Positions 1 through 7,541 of a DNA stretch of 64,000 nucleotides are shown piece by piece. The number at the start of each line of letters is the position of its first letter. Position 1 is the first letter of the stretch. Source of the stretch: Lentibacillus sp. CBA3610 (lineage in GTDB: Bacteria; Bacillota; Bacilli; Bacillales; Amphibacillaceae); the NCBI RefSeq assembly GCF_013373365.1, contig NZ_CP035925.1, forward strand, positions 2,728,001 through 2,792,000. Direction: 5' to 3'. The translations under genes were made by a program, and so were the position numbers. The notes under the pieces were generated by a model that ran no database searches, was not told the DNA's origin, and saw only the letters and a list, made by a program, of their open reading frames with translations.

Positions 1-727
1 ATATAAAGGCTTTTCTGGATGAAAACCGAAATTCCTCCGCTGCCTGTGGGATATTATCGAATCCGACATATGCCCACGGTGCAATCGCAACAATTGAAAT
101 GACGGCTGCGAACGCGGTTGTATCTGTCGGGAACAATGGCGCGACATTTGAAAGACCCGCCCCAGGTTGTGCACCGACCATGAAGGTGATGGCAAAGACG
201 CCCAGAATCATGACGGAACAAAACACAAATTGCATGCGCCCGGAAAAACTGGAGCCTTTCACGTTAAAATAACCAAATATCCCCAATAAAACCGAAGCTA
301 TAATGACCTCCGTAAAATAAACATCCCACCCGGCAATCGTGTACATGTGCATGTTTTCAAGCACTGCCGGGAAAACAAATTTAATCATTAATGCAAATGC
401 GGATGCGTTCAACGCGACAATACATAAGTAGCCAAGCGTTAAAAACCACCCGCTGATGAACGCGTGTGTGCGCCCCAGACTAATATACGAATAAGCGAAC
501 TCTCCGCCTGATACCGGAAAACTTTTGATGAGAAATCCATAGCTCACAGCGATCAGCATCATCAGCAATGCGCCAATGACAAACCCAAGAATAACACCTA
601 ACGGGCCCGCTGTGGACATCCAGGTCGTCGGCTGCACAAATGCTCCCCAGCCAATCGAGGAACCCAGTGCAATCGCCCAGACCCAGTGTGGCTTCAATGA
701 TCTCGTCAGCGTCGTTCGTTCTTCCAT
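1..727 (-). CDS. APC-superfamily amino acid permease (partial, 3' end beyond window)
   Basis: The frame runs without a stop from an ATG at 727 through the left edge (242 codons visible). A good ribosome site (AAGGAGA) lies just upstream. The protein begins MEERTTLTRSLKPHWVWAIA, continues into a glycine-rich first membrane helix (GSSIGWGAFVQP) and then at least five more hydrophobic segments. This is the pattern of amino acid/polyamine/organocation (APC) transporters, where the GSxIGxGxF-like stretch lines the substrate site. It should be a cytoplasmic-membrane secondary transporter for an amino acid or amine. The substrate cannot be read from sequence, and the C-terminal half is missing. It may be an ethanolamine-permease-like member. 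Confidence 0.8.
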   Translation of the reverse strand, partial: MEERTTLTRSLKPHWVWAIALGSSIGWGAFVQPTTWMSTAGPLGVILGFVIGALLMMLIAVSYGFLIKSFPVSGGEFAYSYISLGRTHAFISGWFLTLGYLCIVALNASAFALMIKFVFPAVLENMHMYTIAGWDVYFTEVIIASVLLGIFGYFNVKGSSFSGRMQFVFCSVMILGVFAITFMVGAQPGAGLSNVAPLFPTDTTAFAAVISIVAIAPWAYVGFDNIPQAAEEFRFSSRKAFI

Positions 728-764
728 GCTTGGTCTCCTTTTTTGATCTCTTTTTTCCTAACGG

Positions 765-830
765 CAATAACCGCCAAAGCACGGCGGAAAACTCCCCGTA
801 AAGGTCCGGTTCTGTTCAAGTAACATTCAG
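765..830. repeat. Dispersed repeat family D, copy 1
   Basis: A hairpin (ACCGCC, loop, GGCGG) followed by a tail similar to TAAATGTCCGATTCGGTTC. It matches the copies at 14098-14170 and 38668-38740 with several substitutions. Its function is unknown. Confidence 0.55.
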
Positions 831-1119
831 TGATAGTACCGGAAATTCACCCGGCTGAATGAAATGTCATTATGTCATACCTCTCTTTTATATCAAAGTA
901 TGGTTTTTTCCGCAAAATTTATGTGATTTAGTAAATGCACGATGTTGGGGATGAATGCGGAATATTTTAGTCTTGGAGTGATTGTCAAGTGGAATTTTAG
1001 CTGGTTTTAGGCAAATTTCGTGAAATCCTCTGTGTTTGCAGCAAGGTATGGCAGTCAATTTTCGAGTCGCTGTCATGTTATTTCAGAGTCTGTCGCACGC
1101 GTGACCTCGCTTAATAGAA

Positions 1120-1141
1120 ATTTTCGGCTGCTGCCGAAAAT
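1120..1141. repeat. Solo family-A-type hairpin
   Basis: A perfect inverted repeat, ATTTTCGGC - TGCT - GCCGAAAAT. It is the same hairpin seen beside family A arrays at 6120-6139, 7184-7205, 30153-30174 and 50159-50182, but here no array remains. The rest of 830-1310 shows nothing else recognisable apart from AT-rich sequence upstream of the antitoxin gene. Confidence 0.6.
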
Positions 1142-1314
1142 CCCCTCCTAAACCATGTTTTAAAATATATCTAAAAGTTGTGTTTGAAATTTGTATTTTT
1201 CGGTTAAAATACACTACATAAAACACAATAAAATCACATATAAATGTGTATTGAGATACATTATATGATAAAATAGAGGTGAGGAATTTGAAAAGTAAAG
1301 GAGGCATTCACAAC

Positions 1315-1686
1315 ATGCCAAATGATATGCTGCAAACTGTCGAAAAGATCCGCGGTGGCTTTCAGGTTGACGGTTATATTAGTGTTACCCAGTTAAGCAG
1401 ATCAACTGACTGGAAAAAAACACTTCAAAAAATGGACGCGATGCAGGTACTTGACCGCAACAAAACAGCTGGTGTTTTAATGACCAAAGATGCGTATGTT
1501 GGAGTAATGGATTATATTGACGCTTTGGAAAAAGAATTGGATGCAGCGCAAGTGTCAACAATATTGGCCGAACGTCAACATATGGATGACTGGACAGAAG
1601 GTGATGATCTGGCTGGAAAGGCAAAAGATAGTCTTTTAAAACGGTCGGACTATTTACAGGGTTTAATCAATGAAGATAACGAATGA
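1315..1686 (+). CDS. Phd/YefM-like antitoxin
   Basis: The product has 123 residues. The ATG at 1315 follows a strong AAAGGAGG site; an in-frame GTG at 1279 has no such site. The N-terminal half (DGYISVTQLSRSTDWKKTLQ, then VLDRNKTAGVLMTKDAYVGV) resembles the DNA-binding/dimerisation fold of Phd/YefM antitoxins, whose usual pattern is a short sheet, 'vTelrrn', then 'vlvtrhgkpvavl'. The charged C-terminal tail would wrap the toxin. The stop overlaps the next gene by 17 bases, typical of antitoxin-toxin operons and of translational coupling. I infer that it represses its own operon and neutralises the downstream product. Confidence 0.65.
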   Translation: MPNDMLQTVEKIRGGFQVDGYISVTQLSRSTDWKKTLQKMDAMQVLDRNKTAGVLMTKDAYVGVMDYIDALEKELDAAQVSTILAERQHMDDWTEGDDLAGKAKDSLLKRSDYLQGLINEDNE

Positions 1687-2059
1687 TGTACTCATTGAAT
1701 GGATTGGCGAGGTGTCTCGTGTAAAAGGATTGCAAATGGATCCGGAAGCACTTGCTGATGACATTTTCCTAATGGCTTACGTGTACCAGAATCCGATTGA
1801 ATTTGATATGGCTATGCAAAATGTGATCAAGGCGTTTGATCTCATCATTAAAAATAGTGTTAACACCTCACAGCTTGCTCATCATTATACAGACTGGCAA
1901 TCCTATCACTTTCAAAGTAAACGCACCCAGGGACAAAAGGCTGATCTTCGTATAATTTTTAAAAAGGAATCTGATGTGATGTATGTACGAGGCTTTGGTA
2001 ACAGATGGATCCCGGCTGATATTTATTATCGGTTGCGACACAGGGGGATTGATGGTTAA
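1670..2059 (+). CDS. Putative type II toxin partner of the Phd-like antitoxin
   Basis: A 129-residue soluble protein starting inside the end of the antitoxin gene, with no strong ribosome site of its own. It therefore looks translationally coupled. The N-terminal two thirds are helical. The C-terminal part (DLRIIFKKESDVMYVRGFG, then WIPADIYYRLRHR) is a basic beta-rich segment that could be RelE-like, but I do not recognise conserved catalytic residues. The toxin call rests mainly on the 17-base overlap with a Phd/YefM-like gene. It could instead be a conserved protein of unknown function. Confidence 0.45.
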   Translation: MKITNDVLIEWIGEVSRVKGLQMDPEALADDIFLMAYVYQNPIEFDMAMQNVIKAFDLIIKNSVNTSQLAHHYTDWQSYHFQSKRTQGQKADLRIIFKKESDVMYVRGFGNRWIPADIYYRLRHRGIDG

Positions 2060-2090
2060 CGTTAGTGATCGTTCCATCTCGGGTCTGTTC

Positions 2091-2515
2091 TTATATATCG
2101 TTACGGAGAAAATCAGCAGGTGTACAAACATATAAATACTCTTGAATTTCCTCCGTATAAAAATCTTTGTCACCTGTCACTAGCATATCTGGTTTAGCAT
2201 GTATAGCAGAAATTAAATAGGAAGGTCTTCAGCGTCTCGAATATATGGTACATCAAATAAGGAGGTATCCTCTGGGGTGTATGCTAATTCAAAATCAAGG
2301 CTTGCTAACATATTATCCCATTCAGCTATTTTACCAGGGAACTTCTTTTTTAAAACACGAGTGATTTCTTGTAATGAGTGAGTGCACAAAATGAGGTGGT
2401 GATTTCGGATAATTACTCTTATCACTTGTCTGCATAATGATTTTTCTGAAAGCAAGGCTGAAATAAGTACATTTGAATCAACAAAAATCCTGAGTTCAGT
2501 TCCCCTTTCGTTCAC
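2091..2515 (-). pseudogene. PIN-domain (VapC-like) toxin, frameshifted
   Basis: Residues 1-100 read MNERGTELRIFVDSNVLISA and run to DAEDLPI before a stop at 2213. The N-terminal FVDSNVL supplies the first PIN acidic residue. Reading resumes in another frame with LISAIHAKPDMLVTGDKDFY and ends FLRNDI at 2091, which is exactly the expected PIN C-terminus (TGDKDF motif). One missing T near 2217 explains the break. The ORF overlaps the AbrB-type antitoxin upstream by 20 bases. In an active form it would be an Mg-dependent ribonuclease toxin; as read here it lacks the third and fourth acidic motifs in frame. A sequencing error at one base is possible. Confidence 0.75.
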
Positions 2516-2777
2516 TCCACATCTCCCTCCGAACTTGCTTCAAATCTTCAAGTACCTCTTCTTCTGTAATTCCTTTGTCTTTTGCCTCCTGACCAATTAC
2601 ATTTGCAAATTCATCAAAGGCAACCAGAGCACCTTTTTTCACAATCATTTTGCCATCATCCTCTGCAAATATGACTTGGTCGCCTTCCTGTAGATTAAGT
2701 GCTTGTCGGACACTTTTAGGGATAGTAATTTGTCCTTTTGATGTTAGACGGGCAGACTTTGGTTTAAAAACAGCCAT
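2496..2777 (-). CDS. SpoVT/AbrB-domain antitoxin (MazE/VapB-like)
   Basis: A 93-residue protein starting at the ATG at 2777, behind a GGGAGA site. The N-terminus shows the swapped-hairpin AbrB fold: SARLTSKGQITIPKSVRQAL, then LQEGDQVIFAEDDGKMIVKK. The tail is charged and helical (TEEEVLEDLKQVRREMW). It overlaps the downstream PIN gene by 20 bases, so this is the antitoxin half of a VapBC-type operon and presumably its autorepressor. Because the PIN partner is frameshifted, this may now be an orphan antitoxin. The pair converges with the Phd-type pair at 1315-2059. Confidence 0.85.
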   Translation of the reverse strand: MAVFKPKSARLTSKGQITIPKSVRQALNLQEGDQVIFAEDDGKMIVKKGALVAFDEFANVIGQEAKDKGITEEEVLEDLKQVRREMWSERKGN

Positions 2778-2883
2778 TTTATTATCTCCCTTCTTATTTT
2801 CTGAAATCCTTAATTCCTTACTTCTATTATAACCTAAATAATTAAATCCATCTACATAAAAAAAGTAAACAGCCAATCACTGC

Positions 2884-3960
2884 TTACTGATCCCTCTTCC
2901 GCTTCCTGAACACTTTCCCAGCCGAATCCAGAACAGGCCTTTTCCCGCCCATAACGAGTCCGCCGAGCTCAGCAAATATGTGCAACAGAAACAGAACAAG
3001 AAACGTGGTGATGATGGCTGTTGATAAGCTGGCATATGAAAATAGAATGGCCATCACACCAAACAGGGTACTGAAGGCATAGATGATCAGCACTGTTTTC
3101 CGATGGCTGAAACCGGCTCTGATCAGCTGATAGTGCACATGCTTGTTGTCCGGCATCATGATTGGCTCTTTATTATAGGCGCGGCGGACGATGGCAAAGA
3201 GTGTATCAAAAATCGGCACCGCCAGCACGATGACTGGGATGATAAAACTGAACAAGGCAATATTTTTGAATAGCCCAACAATCGATACCACCGCAATCAT
3301 GTATCCGAGAAAATTCGATCCGGTGTCGCCCATATAAATTTTGGCCGGGTAAAAATTATGGTACAAAAAGCCAAGGTTCGCGCCAATCAGGACGATGCAT
3401 AAATATGCCGCCAACACTTGACCATCGATAATCGCCATAACAAACATACTCGAGAGCGCAATCGTCGTGACCCCTGTTGCCAGCCCGTCCAGTCCGTCGA
3501 TCAGATTGATTGCGTTGGTGATGCCGACGATCCAAAGCACCGTAATGAGCACACTCGCAAATCCAAGATCCACCATACCGATAATCGGGAGTGTGACCCT
3601 TTCGATAATCAGTCCGGATGAAATGAGAAATGACGCGGCAATCAGCTGACCGGTCAGTTTGATAACAGGCCGTATGGAATAACGGTCATCCAGTGCGCCG
3701 GTGATAAGGATGACAATCGCGCCGAGAATGATTTCCGGAAGATGTTCGTGCTGTGGGTGCAAATAAAGCCCACCCAAAAAAACGCCCGCAAATATGGCGA
3801 GGCCACCTAATCTGGGTGTCACTTTCTTATGTATTTTCCGGTAATTCGGAAGATCAACTGCCTTTAATTTGATGGCCATTTTTTTGACAGGATATGTTAA
3901 TAAGAATGTCGAAATGAGGGCGATAAAAAAAGCAATCGCCAAATTGGTAACATTAAACAT
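2884..3960 (-). CDS. tagO: UDP-GlcNAc:undecaprenyl-phosphate GlcNAc-1-phosphate transferase TagO
   Basis: 358 residues, the same length as B. subtilis TagO. It catalyses the first step of wall teichoic acid linkage-unit synthesis, moving GlcNAc-1-P onto undecaprenyl phosphate at the inner membrane face. About ten hydrophobic helices are evident. The MraY/WecA/TagO signatures are present: TNAINLIDGLDGLATG near residue 150, MGDTGSNFLGY near 213, and the cytoplasmic loop NKHVHYQLIRAGFSHRK near 275. The start ATG lies at 3960. It stands alone between the antitoxin gene and a divergent DUF2935 gene. Confidence 0.93.
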   Translation of the reverse strand: MFNVTNLAIAFFIALISTFLLTYPVKKMAIKLKAVDLPNYRKIHKKVTPRLGGLAIFAGVFLGGLYLHPQHEHLPEIILGAIVILITGALDDRYSIRPVIKLTGQLIAASFLISSGLIIERVTLPIIGMVDLGFASVLITVLWIVGITNAINLIDGLDGLATGVTTIALSSMFVMAIIDGQVLAAYLCIVLIGANLGFLYHNFYPAKIYMGDTGSNFLGYMIAVVSIVGLFKNIALFSFIIPVIVLAVPIFDTLFAIVRRAYNKEPIMMPDNKHVHYQLIRAGFSHRKTVLIIYAFSTLFGVMAILFSYASLSTAIITTFLVLFLLHIFAELGGLVMGGKRPVLDSAGKVFRKRKRDQ

Positions 3961-4197
3961 GGTCTGTCTCCTTGGAAATGCTGGATGTCGAACGGTGCTG
4001 TTGTTGTTTAAATTATAGCGGAATTATGGTGTGGAGGGCAAATTAATCCCTCCTGATCGTTAGTTGGTGCCTGGTTTAAGATCTCATGAAACTTTTTCGA
4101 TCTGGTTTTGCCGGGCAGCAAATTCAGGCATGAACAAGCGAGCATATGCATAAGTATTATTGGTATATATTTTTACACAAGTCAGGAGGGCCGGTAA

Positions 4198-4626
4198 ATG
4201 CAATTTTACTATGGCAGTCAAATGCCGCTGCGGGTACTGGATGAAGCGGAATTCTGGAAGCAGCAGGAAGCCGAGCATACAGTTGTTATGCGGGAGCTGG
4301 TAACGAATTTGGAACAGGAGTATGTTGATGCTCTGAATCGCTGGGAGAGTGAGCTTGATGCAAGCCACCAGCATGTTAAACGATTCATGGAGTCGGTCAT
4401 CAGGAGCAAAAATAACATCACAGCAACATTGCAGCAGCAAGTGCTTGAACTCGTTTCATTCTGTCTGCAAGAGTCGGAAGCTTTTATCCAGTTTTGCAGA
4501 CAGGTCAAAGACGACAGTTCTGCTGTTTCAGGTAATCAAACGGCAAAAGTCGTTATCGACCACATTATCGACGAATCAGAGTATTTCATAGGCATCGCTC
4601 AAACGATTTTGTATGAGAAGATTTGA
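4198..4626 (+). CDS. DUF2935 domain protein (single-domain form)
   Basis: 142 residues preceded by a strong CAGGAGG site. The sequence MPLRVLDEAEFWKQQEAEHT, the following helix VVMRELV and the later SEAFIQFCRQVK match the DUF2935 four-helix-bundle family, which in most Bacillaceae carries two such bundles (about 260 residues). Only one bundle is present here, so this is either a short family member or the N-terminal half. Its function is unknown; a metal-binding helical bundle is a reasonable guess (His and Glu in AEFWKQQEAEHT). A family A array follows immediately downstream. Confidence 0.65.
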   Translation: MQFYYGSQMPLRVLDEAEFWKQQEAEHTVVMRELVTNLEQEYVDALNRWESELDASHQHVKRFMESVIRSKNNITATLQQQVLELVSFCLQESEAFIQFCRQVKDDSSAVSGNQTAKVVIDHIIDESEYFIGIAQTILYEKI

Positions 4627-4651
4627 ATTAGGACTTGAGAAGGGTGGCACT

Positions 4652-5010
4652 GAACGAAATCGTCATGCGGTTGGTGAGCGAAATTGAGGCTTTGTCGCGC
4701 GAAATCGTGCATCCGTTGCGCGATTTGAGCTGATTGTCGCGCGAAATTATGCATCCGTCGCGCGATTTGAGCTGGGCGTCGCGCGAAATTATGCGGTTGC
4801 TGTGCGATTTCATGCGGTTGTTGCGCGAAATTGGGGCATCGGCGCGCGATTGCACTGCTCGCCGCGCGAAATCGTGCCCCCGTCGCGCGAAATTGAAGCA
4901 TCGGTTGCGCGATTTTGAGCTGCTCGGCGTGCGATTTCATGCGGTTTTTGGCGAAATTGGGCATCGGCGCGCGATTGCACTGCTCGCCGCGTGATTTCAT
5001 GGTAGTCGTG
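4652..5010. repeat. Family A tandem array 1 (about 17 units, 21 bp)
   Basis: About 17 head-to-tail units of 20-23 bp. Each begins with GCGCGAAAT or GCGCGATTT, the two variants often alternating, followed by a variable 11-12 bp (for example CGTGCATCCGT or TGAGCTGATTG). The array lies between convergent genes, and every frame over it is nearly open because the period is close to 21. No gene is supported here. There is no hairpin of the TTTTCGGC type at this copy. Confidence 0.9.
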
Positions 5011-5017
5011 TTGCAAA

Positions 5018-5058
5018 CTAAAAAGTGGCATGCCTCATTAAAAACATGCCGCTTTTTG
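5018..5058. terminator. Bidirectional intrinsic terminator
   Basis: The arms AAAAGTGGCATG and CATGCCGCTTTTT surround a 12-base loop, with A and T runs on both sides. It serves the convergent genes at 4198-4626 (+) and 5113-5433 (-). Confidence 0.75.
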
Positions 5059-5112
5059 TTTCTTCTTTTCAATTCAATATAATATGATTGCCGAAATATC
5101 CAATGATTAATA

Positions 5113-5433
5113 CTATGCAGTTGTTACCGTCTTACCTTCATCCTTATTATCCTTTGCTGCGGCATTGAGCATTAGGAATATCGCTGAAGGAATATGCATA
5201 ATCATGCCCACTACCGGAATCCATCCAATACAAGAAGTTACGATTCCCAGAATACTTCCTGTCGTCGCTCCGCCATCTTTTTTCGTCATCACGAGTGTGA
5301 TAATATGTAAAATTAACATTATTACAAGCGGCGTCCAATAAAGGCCTACAATGAAAGCCCCTCCGATCGCTGGGATCCCCAAAAATGCTTCGAATCCACC
5401 AGTTACCCATTTCAAAATACGAGATGGTGACAA
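5113..5433 (-). CDS. Small membrane protein, paralogue 1
   Basis: 106 residues starting at a TTG (5433) behind GAAGGTG. It has three hydrophobic segments: GIPAIGGAFIVGLYWTPLVI, the LILHIITLVM stretch, and GSILGIVTSCIGWIPVVGMI. A short charged tail follows (KDNKDEGKTVTTA). It is clearly homologous to the next gene (5556-5846): both share ILKWVTGGxEAFLG and TGSILGxxTSxIGxIPxxGM. I know similar uncharacterised small proteins in Bacillaceae but no assigned role. A membrane location is a safe inference; nothing else is. Confidence 0.7.
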   Translation of the reverse strand: MSPSRILKWVTGGFEAFLGIPAIGGAFIVGLYWTPLVIMLILHIITLVMTKKDGGATTGSILGIVTSCIGWIPVVGMIMHIPSAIFLMLNAAAKDNKDEGKTVTTA

Positions 5434-5555
5434 ATTTACACCTTCATTAAAAATATTACAAAAACATGAGTATATCGTATCATTACTATTTAACTCTGTA
5501 TATATTTCGACATAATTTTAAATACTACCCCAAAGAAGACAAAGAAAATGTAGAC

Positions 5556-5846
5556 TCATCTTTCATTTTTTCCTGCATCGATTAATAGTACAATAGCGGT
5601 AATAATGTGCATGGTCATGCCAATAAACGGAATGATACCAATAAACGATGTGATCATTCCCAGTATGCTCCCAGTGATACTGCCCTTTGCATTGCGCGCG
5701 ACGATTAACGTGACCAGATGCAGGATAAACATGACGAACAAGGCGCCCCATGTGGTGCTGAGGATAAACGACCCGCCAATAATTGGAAACCCGAGAAATG
5801 CTTCACATCCGCCGGTTAGCCACTTCATAATTCGGGACAATGCCAT
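5556..5846 (-). CDS. Small membrane protein, paralogue 2
   Basis: 96 residues from the ATG at 5846, behind GGAGGC. It starts MALSRIMKWLTGGCEAFLGF and has the same three hydrophobic segments and the TGSILGMITSFIGIIPFIGM block as its neighbour at 5113-5433. It ends IDAGKNER. The two genes lie 122 bases apart in tandem on the same strand, which points to a local duplication. Function unknown; predicted cytoplasmic-membrane protein. Confidence 0.7.
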   Translation of the reverse strand: MALSRIMKWLTGGCEAFLGFPIIGGSFILSTTWGALFVMFILHLVTLIVARNAKGSITGSILGMITSFIGIIPFIGMTMHIITAIVLLIDAGKNER

Positions 5847-5954
5847 TGCTTTGCCTCCATTCTTAAATGCTCGGTTTATCATAGCATATTTTTTGGGGTG
5901 AGAACTAATTCATACATAAGATTATTTTAAAATATGATGAATCGTTTGGTAGTG

Positions 5955-6075
5955 TACCGCGTGAAATTAGGGTGTTGCTGCGCGAAATCGTACCTCCGCC
6001 GCGTGATTCGAGCTGGACGCCGCGCGAAATCATGCACCCGCCGCGCGATTTGTGCTGGTTGTCGCGCGCTCCAGA
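5955..6075. repeat. Family A tandem array 2 (about 6 units), downstream flank of NERD gene A
   Basis: Units such as GCGCGAAATCGTACC, GCGTGATTCGAGC, GCGCGAAATCATGC and GCGCGATTTGTGC at about 21 bp spacing. It is followed by the hairpin at 6120-6139 and then directly by the 3' end of the NERD gene. Confidence 0.85.
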
Positions 6076-6119
6076 ATGTTACGGCGCTGCGGTACTTCCA
6101 GGTCAGTTCTAGTTGAGGT

Positions 6120-6139
6120 TTTTCGGCAGACGCCGAAAA
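6120..6139. repeat. Hairpin of the family A element (left of NERD gene A)
   Basis: TTTTCGGC - AGAC - GCCGAAAA, followed by TCAAC. The twin at 7184-7205 on the other side of the NERD gene is also followed by CAAC, in the same orientation. Confidence 0.75.
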
Positions 6140-6144
6140 TCAAC

Positions 6145-7104
6145 TTAATAAATTCCTTTTTTTCTAATCCAGCATTTATGCTCTTTTAGATAAATCAATC
6201 CACTTTTTTGCAGAATTCTTGTAGCCGTATATCGGGATGTTAAACCAAGCAACCACATACATTCCGTATTTGTAATGGATCCGAACAGCAATAAGTAATT
6301 ATCAAGGTCTCTCCAGTGTGCGTTGTAACTTTTATGCCTGCATTTTCTGCAAATCCAGCCTCCATGCAATCGTTTCATACCACGAAATCCACATGCAGGG
6401 CAAAAGACTCCCGGAAGTAAATCATTACGCGTAATGCCATATTTCCGTACAATGTCAATATCAAAAGTACCACATTCACGCAGAATCGCATTCCCTATTT
6501 GATAATTCTTCAGTTTGGTTTTCCCGGCCTGAGCAAATTCTTGATCCTTGTCCATAATCATTTTGGGAATACGCGCAGCATGTGCCACAATGTTAGCTAT
6601 TTCTTCCTTGTTGCCATTAACCTGTATGATGGTTGCGGGATCGGCTATAGCGACAAAGTAATAAATTGGAATGTGTGAAAGATTTCGTTGTTGGAGCCAG
6701 TTTTGAAGCAGGAATTTATGATTTTCCACTTGGGTGATAGGATACTCATAGCCCGATTCAATCCCGCCATCACTGCGGGTAAGCTGGTTGAGGATTGTAT
6801 CAAATGTGATTGTGCCATTATAATTTTTGGTATCGACAATGAAAATACCATGATTTGTTACCACAGCAGAATCAATTTGAAAGTTTTTACCATTGGTGTG
6901 GAGATAAACATCATCAAGAATTGTATATCGACTGGCTAATGTTTCGAGGTGATAATCAACCTTAGTTTCCCCTGAGTAGCCACTTCCTTGTTTTTTAGCG
7001 TCTCTGTTCATCTCAGGCAGTTTCGGGAATTGCGGAGATAGTCTGGGAATTGCTGCATCGAGCTTTTGGAGCGGGAGAGGTTTAGGTCGGTTTCTAATCT
7101 TCAT
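6145..7104 (-). CDS. NERD nuclease-related / zinc-ribbon / C-terminal HTH-like protein A
   Basis: 319 residues; the ATG at 7104 follows AAGGAG. Residues 41-150 form a NERD domain, a restriction-endonuclease-like fold: GYSGETKVDYHL near 43, FQIDSAVVTNHGIFIVDTKN near 75, giving the acidic and D-x-K residues expected of a PD-(D/E)xK site. Residues 235-255 hold a zinc ribbon (CPAC ... CRKC). Residues 268-303 look like a small helix-turn-helix (SITNTECMWLLGLTSRYTA). The gene is bracketed by a hairpin and a family A array on each side. A homologue with the same architecture at 19180-20226 is bracketed by family B arrays. I infer DNA binding or cleavage linked to these repeats; that is not established for the family. 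Confidence 0.85.
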   Translation of the reverse strand: MKIRNRPKPLPLQKLDAAIPRLSPQFPKLPEMNRDAKKQGSGYSGETKVDYHLETLASRYTILDDVYLHTNGKNFQIDSAVVTNHGIFIVDTKNYNGTITFDTILNQLTRSDGGIESGYEYPITQVENHKFLLQNWLQQRNLSHIPIYYFVAIADPATIIQVNGNKEEIANIVAHAARIPKMIMDKDQEFAQAGKTKLKNYQIGNAILRECGTFDIDIVRKYGITRNDLLPGVFCPACGFRGMKRLHGGWICRKCRHKSYNAHWRDLDNYLLLFGSITNTECMWLLGLTSRYTATRILQKSGLIYLKEHKCWIRKKGIY

Positions 7105-7183
7105 AAAATACTCCTTTATTTAGTTTTTGGAGATAATATAAATATAGCATATTTTCTGTAAGAGTTGTGCAATTTATTGAAAT

Positions 7184-7205
7184 ATTTTCAGTATCTGCTG
7201 AAAAT
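7184..7205. repeat. Hairpin of the family A element (right of NERD gene A)
   Basis: ATTTTCAG - TATCTG - CTGAAAAT, then CAAC. It lies about 80 bases upstream of the NERD start codon and 57 bases before array 3, so the layout is array, hairpin, gene, hairpin, array. Confidence 0.65.
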
Positions 7206-7261
7206 CAACAGCATCGAGAAAAATATCATGACCGATCTGATGATTTTTCTCACATGAATTG

Positions 7262-7455
7262 GTAACTGTCGTGCGATTTAGGGAAGTTGACGCGCGAAAT
7301 CGTACCCCCGTCGCGCGATCTGGACTGGTCGCCGCGCGAACAGTGCCTCTGTCGCGCGATTTGCACTGGTTGGCGCGCGAAATCCTGCCTCTGTCGTGCG
7401 AAATGGCCCAATCCCGGCGCGAATCGAAACTTCTGCCGGGCGTGCCGCGCCATCA
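7262..7455. repeat. Family A tandem array 3 (about 9 units), upstream flank of NERD gene A
   Basis: Alternating units GCGCGAAATCGTACC, GCGCGATCTGGAC, GCGCGAACAGTGCC, GCGCGATTTGCAC, GCGCGAAATCCTGCC at 20-22 bp. It lies between the NERD gene and the 3' end of the RND transporter gene. Overlapping open frames here are by-products of the repeat. Confidence 0.88.
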
Positions 7456-7541
7456 CACCACTGCATCAACCTCACTACCACGCCACAAACACCATAAAAA
7501 CAAAAACTCCCTGCAGAGCAAGGAGTTCTCATTGACCATAA

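Noticed and set aside
480..782. 100-codon open frame on the minus strand near the left edge
   Set aside because: Out of frame with the APC permease, which explains the same DNA with a good ribosome site and hydrophobic helices.
4599..5072. Arg/Ser/Ala-repeat open frames over family A arrays (also at 7250-7535, 29822-30196 and 50264-50488)
   Set aside because: Same reason: by-products of a 21 bp period, which keeps all frames open.
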